Below are positions 1 to 9,145 of a stretch of DNA of 43,728 nucleotides, in pieces. Under the pieces are notes generated by a model. That model saw only the letters and a program-made list of their open reading frames with translations, had not been told where the DNA came from and did no database searches. A program made the position numbers and the translations under genes. Every line of letters starts with the position of its first letter. The stretch's first letter is position 1. Origin of the DNA: Burkholderiaceae bacterium (lineage in GTDB: Bacteria; Pseudomonadota; Gammaproteobacteria; Burkholderiales; Burkholderiaceae); NCBI GenBank assembly GCA_947448625.1, contig CANFOT010000002.1:91809-135536 (forward strand), written 5' to 3'.

Positions 1-101
1 CGCCAACGCTCTCTAAAGATAAAACGATCTTGGTGAACCTATCTGGCCGTGGCGATAAAGATATGCATACGGTTGCACAAGCTACTGGCTCCGAAGGTTA
101 A
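1..101 (+). CDS. trpB: Tryptophan synthase beta subunit, C-terminal end (partial)
   Basis: The first 101 bases are the last 32 codons of a gene that begins before the window, closing with TAA at 99-101. The reading frame contains the stretch [14 protein letters not shown], the typical C-terminal segment of the PLP-dependent beta chain. TrpB condenses indole with serine to give tryptophan, receiving indole through a tunnel from TrpA. The trpA gene follows after 48 bases on the same strand, as expected for an operon. Only the tail is visible, so nothing can be said about the active site. Confidence 0.93.
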   Translation, partial: PTLSKDKTILVNLSGRGDKDMHTVAQATGSEG

Positions 102-149
102 TTCGAAGTCAATCACGAACTCACATAAAAATAATAATTACGAATTGCC

Positions 150-947
150 ATGTCAAAAATTACTGCACTCTTTAATGAACTAAAAGCTTCTGGCAAAAAA
201 GGACTCATCCCCTTTATTACTGCTGGTGACCCAGATCCAAAACTCACTGTTGAGTTAATGCATGCATTGGTTCGCGGCGGTGCAAACGTTATTGAGCTCG
301 GCGTTCCTTTTTCCGATCCGATGGCGGATGGTCCGGTGATTCAGCGGTCGTCTGAAAGGGCGCTCTCTCAGGGTGTTACGCTTCACGGCTGCTTAGATAT
401 GGTGAAAGAGTTTCGCAAACTTGATATCAAGACGCCAGTTGTTTTGATGGGTTACGCCAACCCTGTCGAACAAATGGGGGCTGAGCGCTTTGCAACAGAG
501 GCAAAAGCGGCTGGTGTAGATGGGGTGCTGATTGTGGATTACCCACCAGAAGAGTGTGTTGATTTTGCCGCCCGAATGAAGGTGGCTGGCGTGGATCCTA
601 TTTTCCTATTGGCACCCACTTCATCACCAGAACGCATTAAGGATGCAGCCAAAATAGCTTCTGGTTATATCTATTACGTGTCCATGCGTGGTGTAACTGG
701 GGCTTCCCACCTCAATACCCAGGATGTCGCCAGCATCATTCCTAAGATTCGTGAGGCTACCTCAATCCCGATTGCGGTCGGTTTTGGTATTAATGACGCC
801 GAAAGTGCCCGTGCGGTATCAAAAACAGCGGATGCGGTAGTTATTGGCAGTCGAATTATTCGGCTTTTGGAGGATTCCGCCCCCGGCCAGGCGGTACAAT
901 CACTTGAAACCTTCATACGTGAAATTCGCGTCGCTTTAGATAGTTAA
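150..947 (+). CDS. trpA: Tryptophan synthase alpha subunit
   Basis: A 265-residue TIM-barrel protein of normal family length. It cleaves indole-3-glycerol phosphate to indole and glyceraldehyde 3-phosphate in the cytoplasm, partnered with TrpB. The catalytic acids are visible: Glu49 in the [10 protein letters not shown] segment and Asp60 in MADGP. The phosphate-binding part near the C-terminus reads AVGFGI and VIGSRI. It follows trpB directly and is followed after 22 bases by accD, so trpB-trpA-accD-folC is probably one transcript. The ATG at 150 has no strong ribosome binding site, but the N-terminus MSKITALF fits the family. Confidence 0.97.
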   Translation: MSKITALFNELKASGKKGLIPFITAGDPDPKLTVELMHALVRGGANVIELGVPFSDPMADGPVIQRSSERALSQGVTLHGCLDMVKEFRKLDIKTPVVLMGYANPVEQMGAERFATEAKAAGVDGVLIVDYPPEECVDFAARMKVAGVDPIFLLAPTSSPERIKDAAKIASGYIYYVSMRGVTGASHLNTQDVASIIPKIREATSIPIAVGFGINDAESARAVSKTADAVVIGSRIIRLLEDSAPGQAVQSLETFIREIRVALDS

Positions 948-969
948 TGCACTGGATAGTTGAAAACTG

Positions 970-1857
970 ATGAGCTGGATCGATAAATTACTGCCCCCAC
1001 AAATCCAACATACGGATCCTGCTAATCGCAAATCAGTACCCGAAGGTCTTTGGGTTAAGTGCCCTGGCTGTGAAACAGTGCTCTACAGCACTGATATTGA
1101 AGCTAATCTCTCCGTTTGTCCGAAATGCAGTCACCATATGCGCATCGGCGCCCGTCAACGCCTCGATAGTCTTTTAGACCCCAAAGGGCGTTACGAGATT
1201 GGCGCAGATATATACCCAATTGACCCGCTTAAATTTAAAGATTCCAAAAAGTACCCTGATCGCCTGAAAGAAGCTAGTGATGCCTCAGGTGAATCCGAGG
1301 CCTTGATCGTAATGGGTGGAAAAGTCGAAAGTATTCCCGTGGTGGCAGCCTGTTTCGAGTTCCAATATATGGGTGGCTCAATGGGTTCGGTTGTTGGTGA
1401 GCGTTTTGCCCGCGGCGTTCAAGAGGCTATTGCCAAGAAGTGTGCTTTTATTTGCGTTACTGCCACTGGTGGTGCACGTATGCAGGAAAGTTTGTTATCA
1501 CTATTTCAGATGGCAAAGACCAACTCGATGTTGACATTGCTTTCTAAAAAAGGGTTACCTTATATCAGCGTCTTAACAGACCCAACCATGGGTGGAATTT
1601 CTGCCAGCTTCGCATTTATGGGTGATGTGGTGATAGCTGAGCCTAAGGCTTTGATTGGTTTTGCAGGCCCCCGAGTCATTGAGCAAACTGTCCGTGAAAA
1701 ATTACCAGAAGGCTTCCAGCGCTCTGAGTTTTTGATGCAAAAGGGTGGTATTGACATGATTGTGGATCGTCGCCAGATGCGCGGTGAAATCGCACGTCTT
1801 CTGGCCTTGCTCCAACAGCTTCCTGAGCCTGCGATTGCGGGTAGCGCGGCCGTATAA
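970..1857 (+). CDS. accD: Acetyl-CoA carboxylase carboxyltransferase subunit beta
   Basis: A 295-residue protein that forms, with AccA, the carboxyltransferase of acetyl-CoA carboxylase and moves the carboxyl group from biotin to acetyl-CoA to make malonyl-CoA. The N-terminal zinc ribbon is clear, with cysteine pairs at residues 31/34 and 50/53. The crotonase-like domain follows, including the TGGARMQES and MGGISASFA segments that build the oxyanion holes. Length is normal. Placement between trpA and folC is the usual Burkholderiales and Pseudomonas arrangement. The gene ends five bases before the folC start. Confidence 0.97.
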   Translation: MSWIDKLLPPQIQHTDPANRKSVPEGLWVKCPGCETVLYSTDIEANLSVCPKCSHHMRIGARQRLDSLLDPKGRYEIGADIYPIDPLKFKDSKKYPDRLKEASDASGESEALIVMGGKVESIPVVAACFEFQYMGGSMGSVVGERFARGVQEAIAKKCAFICVTATGGARMQESLLSLFQMAKTNSMLTLLSKKGLPYISVLTDPTMGGISASFAFMGDVVIAEPKALIGFAGPRVIEQTVREKLPEGFQRSEFLMQKGGIDMIVDRRQMRGEIARLLALLQQLPEPAIAGSAAV

Positions 1858-1862
1858 AGCGC

Positions 1863-3188
1863 TTGAGTTCCGCACACCAACCCCCCATTCTTTTTTCTAG
1901 CCTAGCGGCTTGGCTTAGTCACCTCGAAACGGCGCACCCAGTCGGCATCGACATGGGTCTTGACCGCATCAATCGGGTTAAGGCGGCATTAGGCCTTCAT
2001 TTTGATTGTCCAGTTATTACTGTGGCGGGCACCAATGGCAAGGGCTCTACTTGTGCCTACCTTGAGAGTATTTTGTTGGCATCTGGCTATAAAGTCGGTT
2101 GCCATATGTCTCCACATTTACTCAGCTTTAACGAACGCGCTCGAGTGAATGGCGAGGAGGCAAATGATGACCTTCTGCTAGAACATTTTGCTGCCGTGGA
2201 GAATGCGCGGGTCAGTCTAGTAGATGCACCAACCTTAACGTATTTTGAATTCACTACCTTGGCCATCATGCATTTATTTTCTAAGGCGAATTTAGAAGCT
2301 GTGGTGTTGGAGGTTGGCATGGGCGGCCGCCTAGATGCTGTCAATATCGTTGATGCTGATTGTGCAATCGTCACCAGTATTGATATTGATCATGCGGATT
2401 TTTTGGGTGGCACCCGCGAGGCCATTGGCCTTGAAAAGGCGGGAATATTTAGACCTGGTGCTATCGCAGTTTGCGGCGATCCAGTTCCACCCCAACCCCT
2501 GATTGATTACGCCGAGAAGCTGGGATGTGATTTATGGCTTCAGGGTCGTGATTACAACTTTCAGGGGGATAAACAGCAGTGGGGTTGGGCGGGTCGTCAA
2601 AAACGATTTAGTGGCCTTGGTTATCCCGCTCTACGTGGCGCCAATCAAATCCTCAACGCCTCTGCCGTAATTGCGGCCCTAATGGCCTTGCATCAGCGTT
2701 TGCCGGTAAGCGCTCAAGATATTCGCAATGGGTTTGCCTTGGTTGAACTCCCTGGCCGTTTTCAGGTGCTTCCAGGTCAACCCACCGTAGTTTTGGATGT
2801 CGCACACAATCCCCATGCAGCCGCGACCTTAGGTCAGGGTCTGGAGAAAATGGGATATCACCCTTATACCTATGCTATTTTTGGCGCGATGGCTGATAAA
2901 GATATAGCTGGCGTGATAAAGCCTTTATTGGGAAGCGTGGATTTCTGGTTCTGCACCGATTTACCGACCCCGCGCGCTGCTAGTGCTTCCTCCTTATCCG
3001 AGAAGCTGGTGGAGTTGGGTGTATCCGTCAAAAATGGGGAGGATGGCGGTATCGAATGCTTCCAAAATCCTGCTGCAGCCTATCAAAAAGCGCTTTCTAG
3101 GGCCGGTGAGGGTGATAGAATTGTCATCTTCGGATCCTTCTATACCGTTGCCGGCGTAATGGCATATCGAAATAACCAGGCGCATTGA
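1863..3188 (+). CDS. folC: Folylpolyglutamate synthase / dihydrofolate synthase
   Basis: A 441-residue Mur-ligase-type ATPase that joins glutamate to dihydropteroate and then adds further glutamates to folates. The ATP loop GTNGKGS is at residues 56-62, and the Mur-family segment EVGMGGRLDAVN follows. A C-terminal ligase domain contains VVLDVAHNPHA. The start is TTG at 1863, five bases after the accD stop; the first in-frame ATG would remove about 30 conserved residues, so TTG is preferred. The family length of about 420-440 fits. It is probably translated by coupling to accD. Confidence 0.94.
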   Translation: MSSAHQPPILFSSLAAWLSHLETAHPVGIDMGLDRINRVKAALGLHFDCPVITVAGTNGKGSTCAYLESILLASGYKVGCHMSPHLLSFNERARVNGEEANDDLLLEHFAAVENARVSLVDAPTLTYFEFTTLAIMHLFSKANLEAVVLEVGMGGRLDAVNIVDADCAIVTSIDIDHADFLGGTREAIGLEKAGIFRPGAIAVCGDPVPPQPLIDYAEKLGCDLWLQGRDYNFQGDKQQWGWAGRQKRFSGLGYPALRGANQILNASAVIAALMALHQRLPVSAQDIRNGFALVELPGRFQVLPGQPTVVLDVAHNPHAAATLGQGLEKMGYHPYTYAIFGAMADKDIAGVIKPLLGSVDFWFCTDLPTPRAASASSLSEKLVELGVSVKNGEDGGIECFQNPAAAYQKALSRAGEGDRIVIFGSFYTVAGVMAYRNNQAH

Positions 3189-3191
3189 TCC

Positions 3192-3986
3192 ATGATTCGT
3201 TTACCGAAGCTTTTTAAGCGAAATTCTGAGACTGAAGACCTTGACCGAGGTTCAGTGAGGGGTCGTCGTACCGTCAACAAATTAGCCCCCCGTAGTTTTC
3301 AACGTGCCCAAGAAAACGAGGAGCTCGCTCTTACTGAGGACCCCGAACAACAACGTGCTCGCCATCGATTGATTGGCGCCGCTGTTTTGGTATTGATTGC
3401 GGTAGTCGGCCTACCTCGAATCTTGGATAACAAGCCAAAGTCTGTCAATAACGACATTGCTGTCAATATTGTTACTAGTCTGCCTGCGCCCAGCGCTGCA
3501 ATGCCTGTAAATGATGAGAAGACAAGGCAGTCGTCAATCGTTGAGGCGCCCGCAAAAGAAAAGGAAGTTAGTCCAGCTAAAGAAGTTGTTGCGATACCAG
3601 CGCCTGAGCTAAAGTCTGAAACTAAGTCTGCTCCCGCAGCAACTAAAGCAAATTCTATTGGCTTGGCTGCTGGTGAGGAAGTGGTCGCTGCACCAAGCCC
3701 CAATACCAAATCAAAAACTGAAGAGCCCTCCAAAAAAGCAGGGTCTGGTAAGTACGTAATTCAGATTGGCGCTTTTGCTTCCGAGGACCGCGCCAAGGGA
3801 TGGATTGCCAAGATGAAGGATCAAAAGGTCCCGAATTATGTTCTCAATAAAACGGGTGCTGATGGCACCAAGCTTTATATCTTAAGGGCTGGCCCATTTA
3901 ATGATAAGGACGTAGCTGAAGCTGCCGAGAAAAAAGTTAAAGCTATGGGCTTGTCACCACGACTAGTTGAGGTTGGAGCGCCCTAA
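3192..3986 (+). CDS. SPOR-domain membrane protein, DedD-like
   Basis: A 264-residue protein with a charged cytoplasmic N-terminus, one membrane helix at about residues 60-78, a long low-complexity linker rich in Ala, Pro, Lys and Glu, and a C-terminal SPOR domain at about 187-262 (starts GKYVIQIGAFAS). SPOR domains bind denuded glycan strands of septal peptidoglycan, so a role at the division site is expected. The position between folC and cvpA is where dedD sits in many gamma- and betaproteobacteria. Its stop codon overlaps the cvpA start by one base. The function assignment rests on topology and the SPOR domain. Confidence 0.88.
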   Translation: MIRLPKLFKRNSETEDLDRGSVRGRRTVNKLAPRSFQRAQENEELALTEDPEQQRARHRLIGAAVLVLIAVVGLPRILDNKPKSVNNDIAVNIVTSLPAPSAAMPVNDEKTRQSSIVEAPAKEKEVSPAKEVVAIPAPELKSETKSAPAATKANSIGLAAGEEVVAAPSPNTKSKTEEPSKKAGSGKYVIQIGAFASEDRAKGWIAKMKDQKVPNYVLNKTGADGTKLYILRAGPFNDKDVAEAAEKKVKAMGLSPRLVEVGAP

Positions 3987-4552
3987 TGGAATACCTATCC
4001 ACCCTAAAATTAACTACGGTGGATTACTTCACCCTAGTAGTGTTATTGGTGTCTGCCTTGGTAGGAATTTCCCGCGGATTGTTTAAAGAGGTACTGGCGC
4101 TAGCCTCTTGGTTTGTTGCTGCCTGGGTTGCTTACCACTACACCAACTATCTTTCCGTTGAATGGTTATCCACCTTTCATATGGACGAGCTGTTAAGTTT
4201 AGGCGTCAGCTTCCTTATTCTATTTATTTTGACTTTGATTATTTGTGGCTTAGTCGGCAACGTGATTCAAAAGATTATTTTGTCTGCTGGATTAAGTATG
4301 ACGGATCGCTTTCTAGGGCTTATTTTTGGCTTGGCGCGAGGCGGCATAGTGGTGGTTGTGATGGCTACATTAGCGGCATTGACTCCGATACCGCAAAGCA
4401 TCGCGTGGCAAAAAGCTATCACTCGACCGGCCATTGATATGGCTACAAGTTTAATTAAAGGCTGGTTACCAGCTGATTGGGCTAAACAACTAGGTGATGC
4501 AATGCCTAAAATTACACCCAGTGTCACACCTTCATTAACAATAGGGATCTAG
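3986..4552 (+). CDS. cvpA: CvpA family inner-membrane protein
   Basis: A 188-residue protein with four predicted membrane helices and the family N-terminal pattern TVDYFTLVVLL...GISRGLFKEVLALASW. CvpA was named for colicin V production in E. coli; its exact role is not settled, and links to envelope stress have been reported. The start ATG shares one base with the stop of the upstream SPOR gene, and purF begins four bases after its stop. The cvpA-purF pair is widely conserved, so the identification is strong even though the biochemical function is not. Confidence 0.92.
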   Translation: MEYLSTLKLTTVDYFTLVVLLVSALVGISRGLFKEVLALASWFVAAWVAYHYTNYLSVEWLSTFHMDELLSLGVSFLILFILTLIICGLVGNVIQKIILSAGLSMTDRFLGLIFGLARGGIVVVVMATLAALTPIPQSIAWQKAITRPAIDMATSLIKGWLPADWAKQLGDAMPKITPSVTPSLTIGI

Positions 4553-4556
4553 GCTT

Positions 4557-6095
4557 ATGTGCGGCGTCGTTGGAACAGTTTCCCACTCCCCAGTTAATCA
4601 ACTGATATATGACGCATTGTTGCTCTTGCAACATCGCGGGCAGGATGCCGCTGGTATGGCAACAATGAATGGCAACTCATTCACAATGCATAAAGCCAAT
4701 GGTTTGGTGCGTGATGTATTTAGAACTCGCAATATGCGTAGTTTGTTGGGCAATGCTGGTATTGGTCAAGTTCGTTATCCAACGGCTGGCTCCGCAAGCA
4801 GCGAAGAAGAGGCGCAACCGTTTTATGTGAGTGCGCCTTACGGAATTATTTTGGCGCATAACGGCAATCTTACGAATGCAGCTAGTCTTCGTGTAGAGAT
4901 GGCCTACCGTGATCGCCGCCACATCAATACAAGTTCTGATACAGAAGTGTTATTAAATGTATTGGCTGATGAGCTTCAAAAAGAAACTAACAGCGCCGCA
5001 TTAGATGAGGGCGCGATGTTTAACGCGGTCACACAAGTAACTAAGCGCGTTAAAGGTTCTTATGCCGTTGTTTCTTTGATAGCGGGGTATGGTTTGCTAG
5101 CATTCCGCGATCCATTTGGTATTCGTCCTTTATGTATTGGCCGTATTGATACGCCTAAGGGTCCTGAGTGGATGATTGCTTCAGAATCTGTTGCGCTTGA
5201 TGGACTTGGCTTTACCTTTGTGCGTGACGTGAATCCTGGTGAGGCGATCTATATTGACTTAGATGGCAATTTTTATTCTCGTCAGTGTGTGGCTGATGCG
5301 GTTTTGACGCCTTGTATTTTTGAATACGTTTATATGGCTCGTCCTGACTCAACAATCGATGGTGTCACGGTGTACAACGTTCGTATGCGGATGGGTGATT
5401 ATCTTGCTGAGAAGATTCGTAAAGAAACCATTCCAGGCGAGATTGATGTTGTAATGCCAATTCCAGACTCCAGTCGTCCGGCTGCTATGCAAGTTGCTAA
5501 GCGTTTGGGTGTTGATTATCGTGAAGGCTTCTTTAAGAACCGTTATATCGGCAGAACCTTCATCATGCCTGGTCAGGCAGTTCGCAAAAAATCCGTACGT
5601 CAAAAACTGAATGCCATGCGTATTGAGTTCAAAGACAAGACGGTGTTGATCGTGGACGACTCTATTGTCCGTGGAACTACCTCGTTTGAGATTGTTCAGA
5701 TGGCGCGTGAGTCTGGAGCTAAGAAGGTGATTTTTGCTTCGGCTGCACCTCCAGTACGTTTCCCCAATGTCTATGGTATTGATATGCCAACACGTAGCGA
5801 GTTGGTTGCCTATGGTCGTACTGATGAAGAAATCAACAAGATGATTGGTGCAGATCAGTTGATCTACCAAAGCGTTGAAGATATGAAGCAGGCCGTAAAG
5901 GATATCAATCCTAATATTCAGCATTTTGAGGCCTCATGTTTTGACGGCCACTATATTACTGGCGACATTAATGAGTCTTACCTAGATGCTCTTGAGGCTG
6001 CTCGTAATACCTCGGAGGCAAAAGCGGATCGTCAACGTGACTCAAGCGATTTTGCCCGCTCGCAGCTTCACCTGCACTTGGCTACCGAAGACTAA
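4557..6095 (+). CDS. purF: Amidophosphoribosyltransferase
   Basis: A 512-residue class II glutamine amidotransferase that makes 5-phosphoribosylamine from PRPP and glutamine, the first committed step of purine synthesis. The nucleophile Cys2 directly follows the initiator Met (MCGVVGTV), so the Met is expected to be removed and no propeptide is present. The glutaminase domain is N-terminal. The phosphoribosyltransferase PRPP loop VLIVDDSIVRGTT is at residues 363-375. Length is normal. Downstream metZ is on the same strand after 69 bases, a pairing common in this group. Confidence 0.97.
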   Translation: MCGVVGTVSHSPVNQLIYDALLLLQHRGQDAAGMATMNGNSFTMHKANGLVRDVFRTRNMRSLLGNAGIGQVRYPTAGSASSEEEAQPFYVSAPYGIILAHNGNLTNAASLRVEMAYRDRRHINTSSDTEVLLNVLADELQKETNSAALDEGAMFNAVTQVTKRVKGSYAVVSLIAGYGLLAFRDPFGIRPLCIGRIDTPKGPEWMIASESVALDGLGFTFVRDVNPGEAIYIDLDGNFYSRQCVADAVLTPCIFEYVYMARPDSTIDGVTVYNVRMRMGDYLAEKIRKETIPGEIDVVMPIPDSSRPAAMQVAKRLGVDYREGFFKNRYIGRTFIMPGQAVRKKSVRQKLNAMRIEFKDKTVLIVDDSIVRGTTSFEIVQMARESGAKKVIFASAAPPVRFPNVYGIDMPTRSELVAYGRTDEEINKMIGADQLIYQSVEDMKQAVKDINPNIQHFEASCFDGHYITGDINESYLDALEAARNTSEAKADRQRDSSDFARSQLHLHLATED

Positions 6096-6164
6096 AAACA
6101 ACGATGGAGTTCCTCGGGCGAGGCTGTCTGAGGCAATTCTGCAATTCAGTGTCAAAATAGGGGT

Positions 6165-7373
6165 ATGAAGAGCAAAACTACCCGAAAAAAACCTGATTTC
6201 TCAAAGCTTGCACTCGAAACCCTGGCGGTTCGTGCGGGCACCCGTCGTACAGCTGAATATCAAGAGCATTCAGAAGCGATGTTTTTAACATCTAGCTTTT
6301 GTTTCGATAGCGCTGAGTTAGCCGCCGATGGTTTTGCGCATGCTGATCAGGGCTTTATTTACTCTCGCTTTACCAATCCGACAGTGAGTATGTTTCAGGA
6401 TCGTCTTGCTGCTTTAGAGGGTGGGGAGGCATGTATAGCAACTTCTTCTGGTATGGCTGCTATTTTGACAATGGCGATGTCTCACCTCCAGGCTGGCGAT
6501 CACGTCGTTTGTTCACGCTCCGTATTTGGTGCAACTATCCAATTATTTAGCAATATCTTGGGTCGCTTTGGCATCACTACTACTTATGTAGACTTGTCCG
6601 ACACCAATGCTTGGCAGAATGCTGTTCAAGAAAATACCAAATTGTTTTATTTGGAAACGCCATCCAATCCCTTGACTGAGATTGCCGATATCAAAGCCAT
6701 CTCCAAGATAGCAAAGAAAGCTAACGCGCTTTTTGCAGTTGATAACTGCTTTTGTACGCCAGCATTACAAAGACCTCTCTCATTAGGCGCTGATGTAGTG
6801 ATTCATTCAGCAACTAAATATTTAGATGGTCAGGGTCGGGTAGTTGGTGGCGCCATTGTGGGTAGCAATGATTTCATCATGGGCAAAGTATTTCCCTACG
6901 TTCGAACTGCTGGCCCAACGCTTTCAGCGTTCAATGCTTGGGTATTCTTAAAAGGGTTGGAGACTCTGGAATTGCGCATGAAGCAGCAGAGTCAGAATGC
7001 TCTGGAAATTGCCCAATGGCTGGAAAAACAGCCTGGAGTAGAGCGTGTTTACCATCCTGGTCTCAAGTCGCATCCACAACATGCCCTCGCCAAGCGCCAG
7101 CAAAAAGCCGGTGGCGCGATCCTGTCTTTTACTCTTAAGGGCGGGAAGAAGGCTGCGTTCAAGTTAATTAATCAAACTAAGCTTTGCTCGATTACCGCAA
7201 ACCTGGGCGATACCCGAACAACTATTACGCACCCCGCGACAACAACACACTGTCGAGTCAGTCCTGAAGCTCGTAAAGCCGCAGGCATTACTGATGGCCT
7301 AGTTCGAATTGCTGTTGGCCTAGAGAATGTGATCGATTTGAAGAATGACATCATTGGCGGCCTGAAGAAGTAA
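6165..7373 (+). CDS. metZ: O-succinylhomoserine sulfhydrylase
   Basis: A 402-residue PLP enzyme of the Cys/Met metabolism family that makes homocysteine from O-succinylhomoserine and sulfide. The PLP lysine is Lys218 in HSATKYLDGQGR; the DGQGR continuation is characteristic of MetZ rather than of cystathionine enzymes. The C-terminal THPATTTH and RIAVGLE segments are typical. Ribosome binding site AGGGG lies just before the ATG at 6165. Position after purF supports MetZ. Because it uses sulfide, it links to the sulfur theme of the later region only by chemistry, not by evident co-regulation. Confidence 0.93.
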   Translation: MKSKTTRKKPDFSKLALETLAVRAGTRRTAEYQEHSEAMFLTSSFCFDSAELAADGFAHADQGFIYSRFTNPTVSMFQDRLAALEGGEACIATSSGMAAILTMAMSHLQAGDHVVCSRSVFGATIQLFSNILGRFGITTTYVDLSDTNAWQNAVQENTKLFYLETPSNPLTEIADIKAISKIAKKANALFAVDNCFCTPALQRPLSLGADVVIHSATKYLDGQGRVVGGAIVGSNDFIMGKVFPYVRTAGPTLSAFNAWVFLKGLETLELRMKQQSQNALEIAQWLEKQPGVERVYHPGLKSHPQHALAKRQQKAGGAILSFTLKGGKKAAFKLINQTKLCSITANLGDTRTTITHPATTTHCRVSPEARKAAGITDGLVRIAVGLENVIDLKNDIIGGLKK

Positions 7374-7388
7374 TTAAAGATTTAATTA
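7371..7388. repeat. AT-only perfect inverted repeat at the metZ stop
   Basis: TAATTAAA, then GA, then TTTAATTA: 8-bp arms with a 2-base centre, beginning with the metZ stop codon. As RNA the loop is too short and the stem too weak for a convincing terminator. It could be a protein binding site for the promoter of the methyltransferase gene starting at 7408, or chance in AT-rich DNA. Confidence 0.35.
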
Positions 7389-7407
7389 ATTTAAGGCCGA
7401 GGAATTC

Positions 7408-8031
7408 ATGAGCTTTGCAAATGCCACCCAGTTCTGGAATGAGCGCTTCAATAAAGAGGAGTTCATTTTTGGCAAAGAGCCGAATGAATACCTTGTTCAG
7501 CAAGCCCCTCAATATTTAAAGCCCGGAAGTTCCATTCTATGTATTGCAGATGGGGAAGGGCGGAATGGTGTTTGGCTTGCTAAGCAGGGGATGCTTGTCA
7601 CAGGATTTGATGTTTCTGATATTGCACTTGCTAAGGCAAATAAGTTTGCCAGCGAAAATCAGGTCCGCATCCAATACAGCCTTTGCGATACGGATGGTTT
7701 TGACTGGCAGGCCAAATCATATGATGCGGTCATTGGAATCTTTATTCAATTTGCTGACCCCGATATGCGCGCCAGGATTTTTGAAAAAGTGCATCAAGCT
7801 CTGAAACCAGGTGGCATATTTATTCTTCAGGGCTATACGGCAAAGCAGCTAGAGTATAAAACTGGAGGGCCATCCCTGATCGAGCATCTCTATACCGAAG
7901 AAATGATTCGTGAACTGTGCCATGGATTTGAAATCCTTCGTCTGCAGTGCTATGAAAAAGAACTATCTGAAGGTGCTCGGCATGCAGGTATGTCAGCACT
8001 ACTCGGGATGGTAGCAAAAAAAATCAGCTAG
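7408..8031 (+). CDS. SAM-dependent methyltransferase, TehB/thiopurine-type
   Basis: A 207-residue class I methyltransferase. The SAM-binding motif I is seen at about residues 44-60 (ILCIADGEGRNGVWLA) and the acidic strand-2 end as VTGFDVSDIAL. The N-terminus FWNERF...FGKEPNEYL is typical of the TehB-like group, which includes tellurite-resistance and thiol or chalcogen methylases. The substrate cannot be told from sequence. A ribosome site GAGG precedes the ATG. Its 3' end overlaps the convergent modC by eight bases. Chalcogen methylation would suit the sulfur neighbourhood but is only a suggestion. Confidence 0.85.
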   Translation: MSFANATQFWNERFNKEEFIFGKEPNEYLVQQAPQYLKPGSSILCIADGEGRNGVWLAKQGMLVTGFDVSDIALAKANKFASENQVRIQYSLCDTDGFDWQAKSYDAVIGIFIQFADPDMRARIFEKVHQALKPGGIFILQGYTAKQLEYKTGGPSLIEHLYTEEMIRELCHGFEILRLQCYEKELSEGARHAGMSALLGMVAKKIS

Positions 8032-9145
8032 GCATTACAGATTCTTGAAATCTACGTGGATCATTGATTGGTCGCAAAGGCATGATGTGTATTTGATTTC
8101 CATCAAGCTCTAGGTGCATTTGACTGCCGATCTCCATGCCTAATCTTCTCACTTCGGCAGAAGAGGCCTCCCATTCAATTGTGTTCTTGCTATCTTGCAT
8201 TCGAAATTGGATGGTTGCTATCTGACCAAGACTACTCATCTTCTCAACTACCGTTGACATGCTTGTATCGGTTGGGGTGCTGTGAACGCTTAAGCCGCTC
8301 TGCGGAATAACCCAGGCTACACGCGCCTTAGGCGGAATTTTGCCTTTGTCCACAACGTTAAAGAGTTGCTTGCACCCATCCCAGCTCAGGCTACCAGCGT
8401 CAAACACGCCGTGAAACATATTGCTAATACCAACCAATTCAGCAACCCGTGAATTTCTCGGCTTCTGAAACAGCACTTGTGGCGCTGCAGTTTGTAAACT
8501 AATGCCTTGGTCTATGACTGTAATTCGATCGGCCAGTAAATCAGCCTCACGTAAGTCATGCGTTACCAATAGGATGGGAATTTTTAAATCCCCACGTAGA
8601 TCAGCTAATGTCTTGTACAGGCTTTGACGCGTCGGCGCATCAATAGCCGAAAAAGGCTCATCTAGTAGCAAAACTTTGGGTTGTCTTGCTAGAGCTCTCG
8701 CGAGGGCAACGCGTTGCTGTTGTCCACCAGATAGCTGATGCGGCATGCGTTCTGCAAGATTAGCAATTCCCATACGATCCAGCAAATCGAGGCAAATTAC
8801 TTTACGGTTAGATGCATTTAGTTTCGAATTTTGTAAAGGGATTAATACATTACTCAAAGCACTGAGGTGTGGAAACAGAGCATATTGTTGGAATAAGAAG
8901 CCGCACGAGCGTTCTGCAGGAGATAGCTGATGGACTTGCTTGCCTAGATCGTCAACCTCAAACCAGGCTTCATCATTACACTCAATTTTTCCTCTGGCGG
9001 GCTTGTTTAAGCCGGCAATAGTTCTGAGGACCGTGGTTTTGCCACTTCCAGAGGGGCCAACAAGAGCATGCAATTCACCTGGCGCACATTCTAGGTTAAT
9101 TTGTAGCGGGCTCGGGGAAGTCTGGCTAATTTTGACTTTTAACAT
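8024..9145 (-). CDS. modC: Molybdate ABC transporter ATP-binding protein
   Basis: A 373-residue ABC ATPase with Walker A GPSGSGKTT (30-38), signature LSGGQ (138-142), Walker B VLLLDEP (158-164) and a C-terminal extension of about 140 residues that fits a TOBE/MOP-like regulatory domain. The start ATG at 9145-9143 was chosen because it overlaps the modB stop as TGATG and gives the normal N-terminus MLKVKIS; longer readings would extend into modB. Molybdate is the likely substrate because of the ModB partner and the molybdoenzyme gene soxC nearby; tungstate or sulfate cannot be excluded. Confidence 0.88.
   Translation of the reverse strand: MLKVKISQTSPSPLQINLECAPGELHALVGPSGSGKTTVLRTIAGLNKPARGKIECNDEAWFEVDDLGKQVHQLSPAERSCGFLFQQYALFPHLSALSNVLIPLQNSKLNASNRKVICLDLLDRMGIANLAERMPHQLSGGQQQRVALARALARQPKVLLLDEPFSAIDAPTRQSLYKTLADLRGDLKIPILLVTHDLREADLLADRITVIDQGISLQTAAPQVLFQKPRNSRVAELVGISNMFHGVFDAGSLSWDGCKQLFNVVDKGKIPPKARVAWVIPQSGLSVHSTPTDTSMSTVVEKMSSLGQIATIQFRMQDSKNTIEWEASSAEVRRLGMEIGSQMHLELDGNQIHIMPLRPINDPRRFQESVMPS

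Noticed and set aside
3299-3733. A 144-residue open frame antisense to the SPOR gene
   Set aside because: It mirrors the low-complexity Ala/Pro/Lys linker of the true gene and shows only a Ser/Ala-rich composition.
5349-5924. A 191-residue open frame antisense to purF
   Set aside because: It lies wholly inside a certain gene, has no recognisable domain and no ribosome site; such long frames are common opposite conserved genes.
6112-6123. A short hairpin CCTC-GGGC-GAGG between purF and metZ
   Set aside because: Only four pairs and no T-run; not a convincing terminator.
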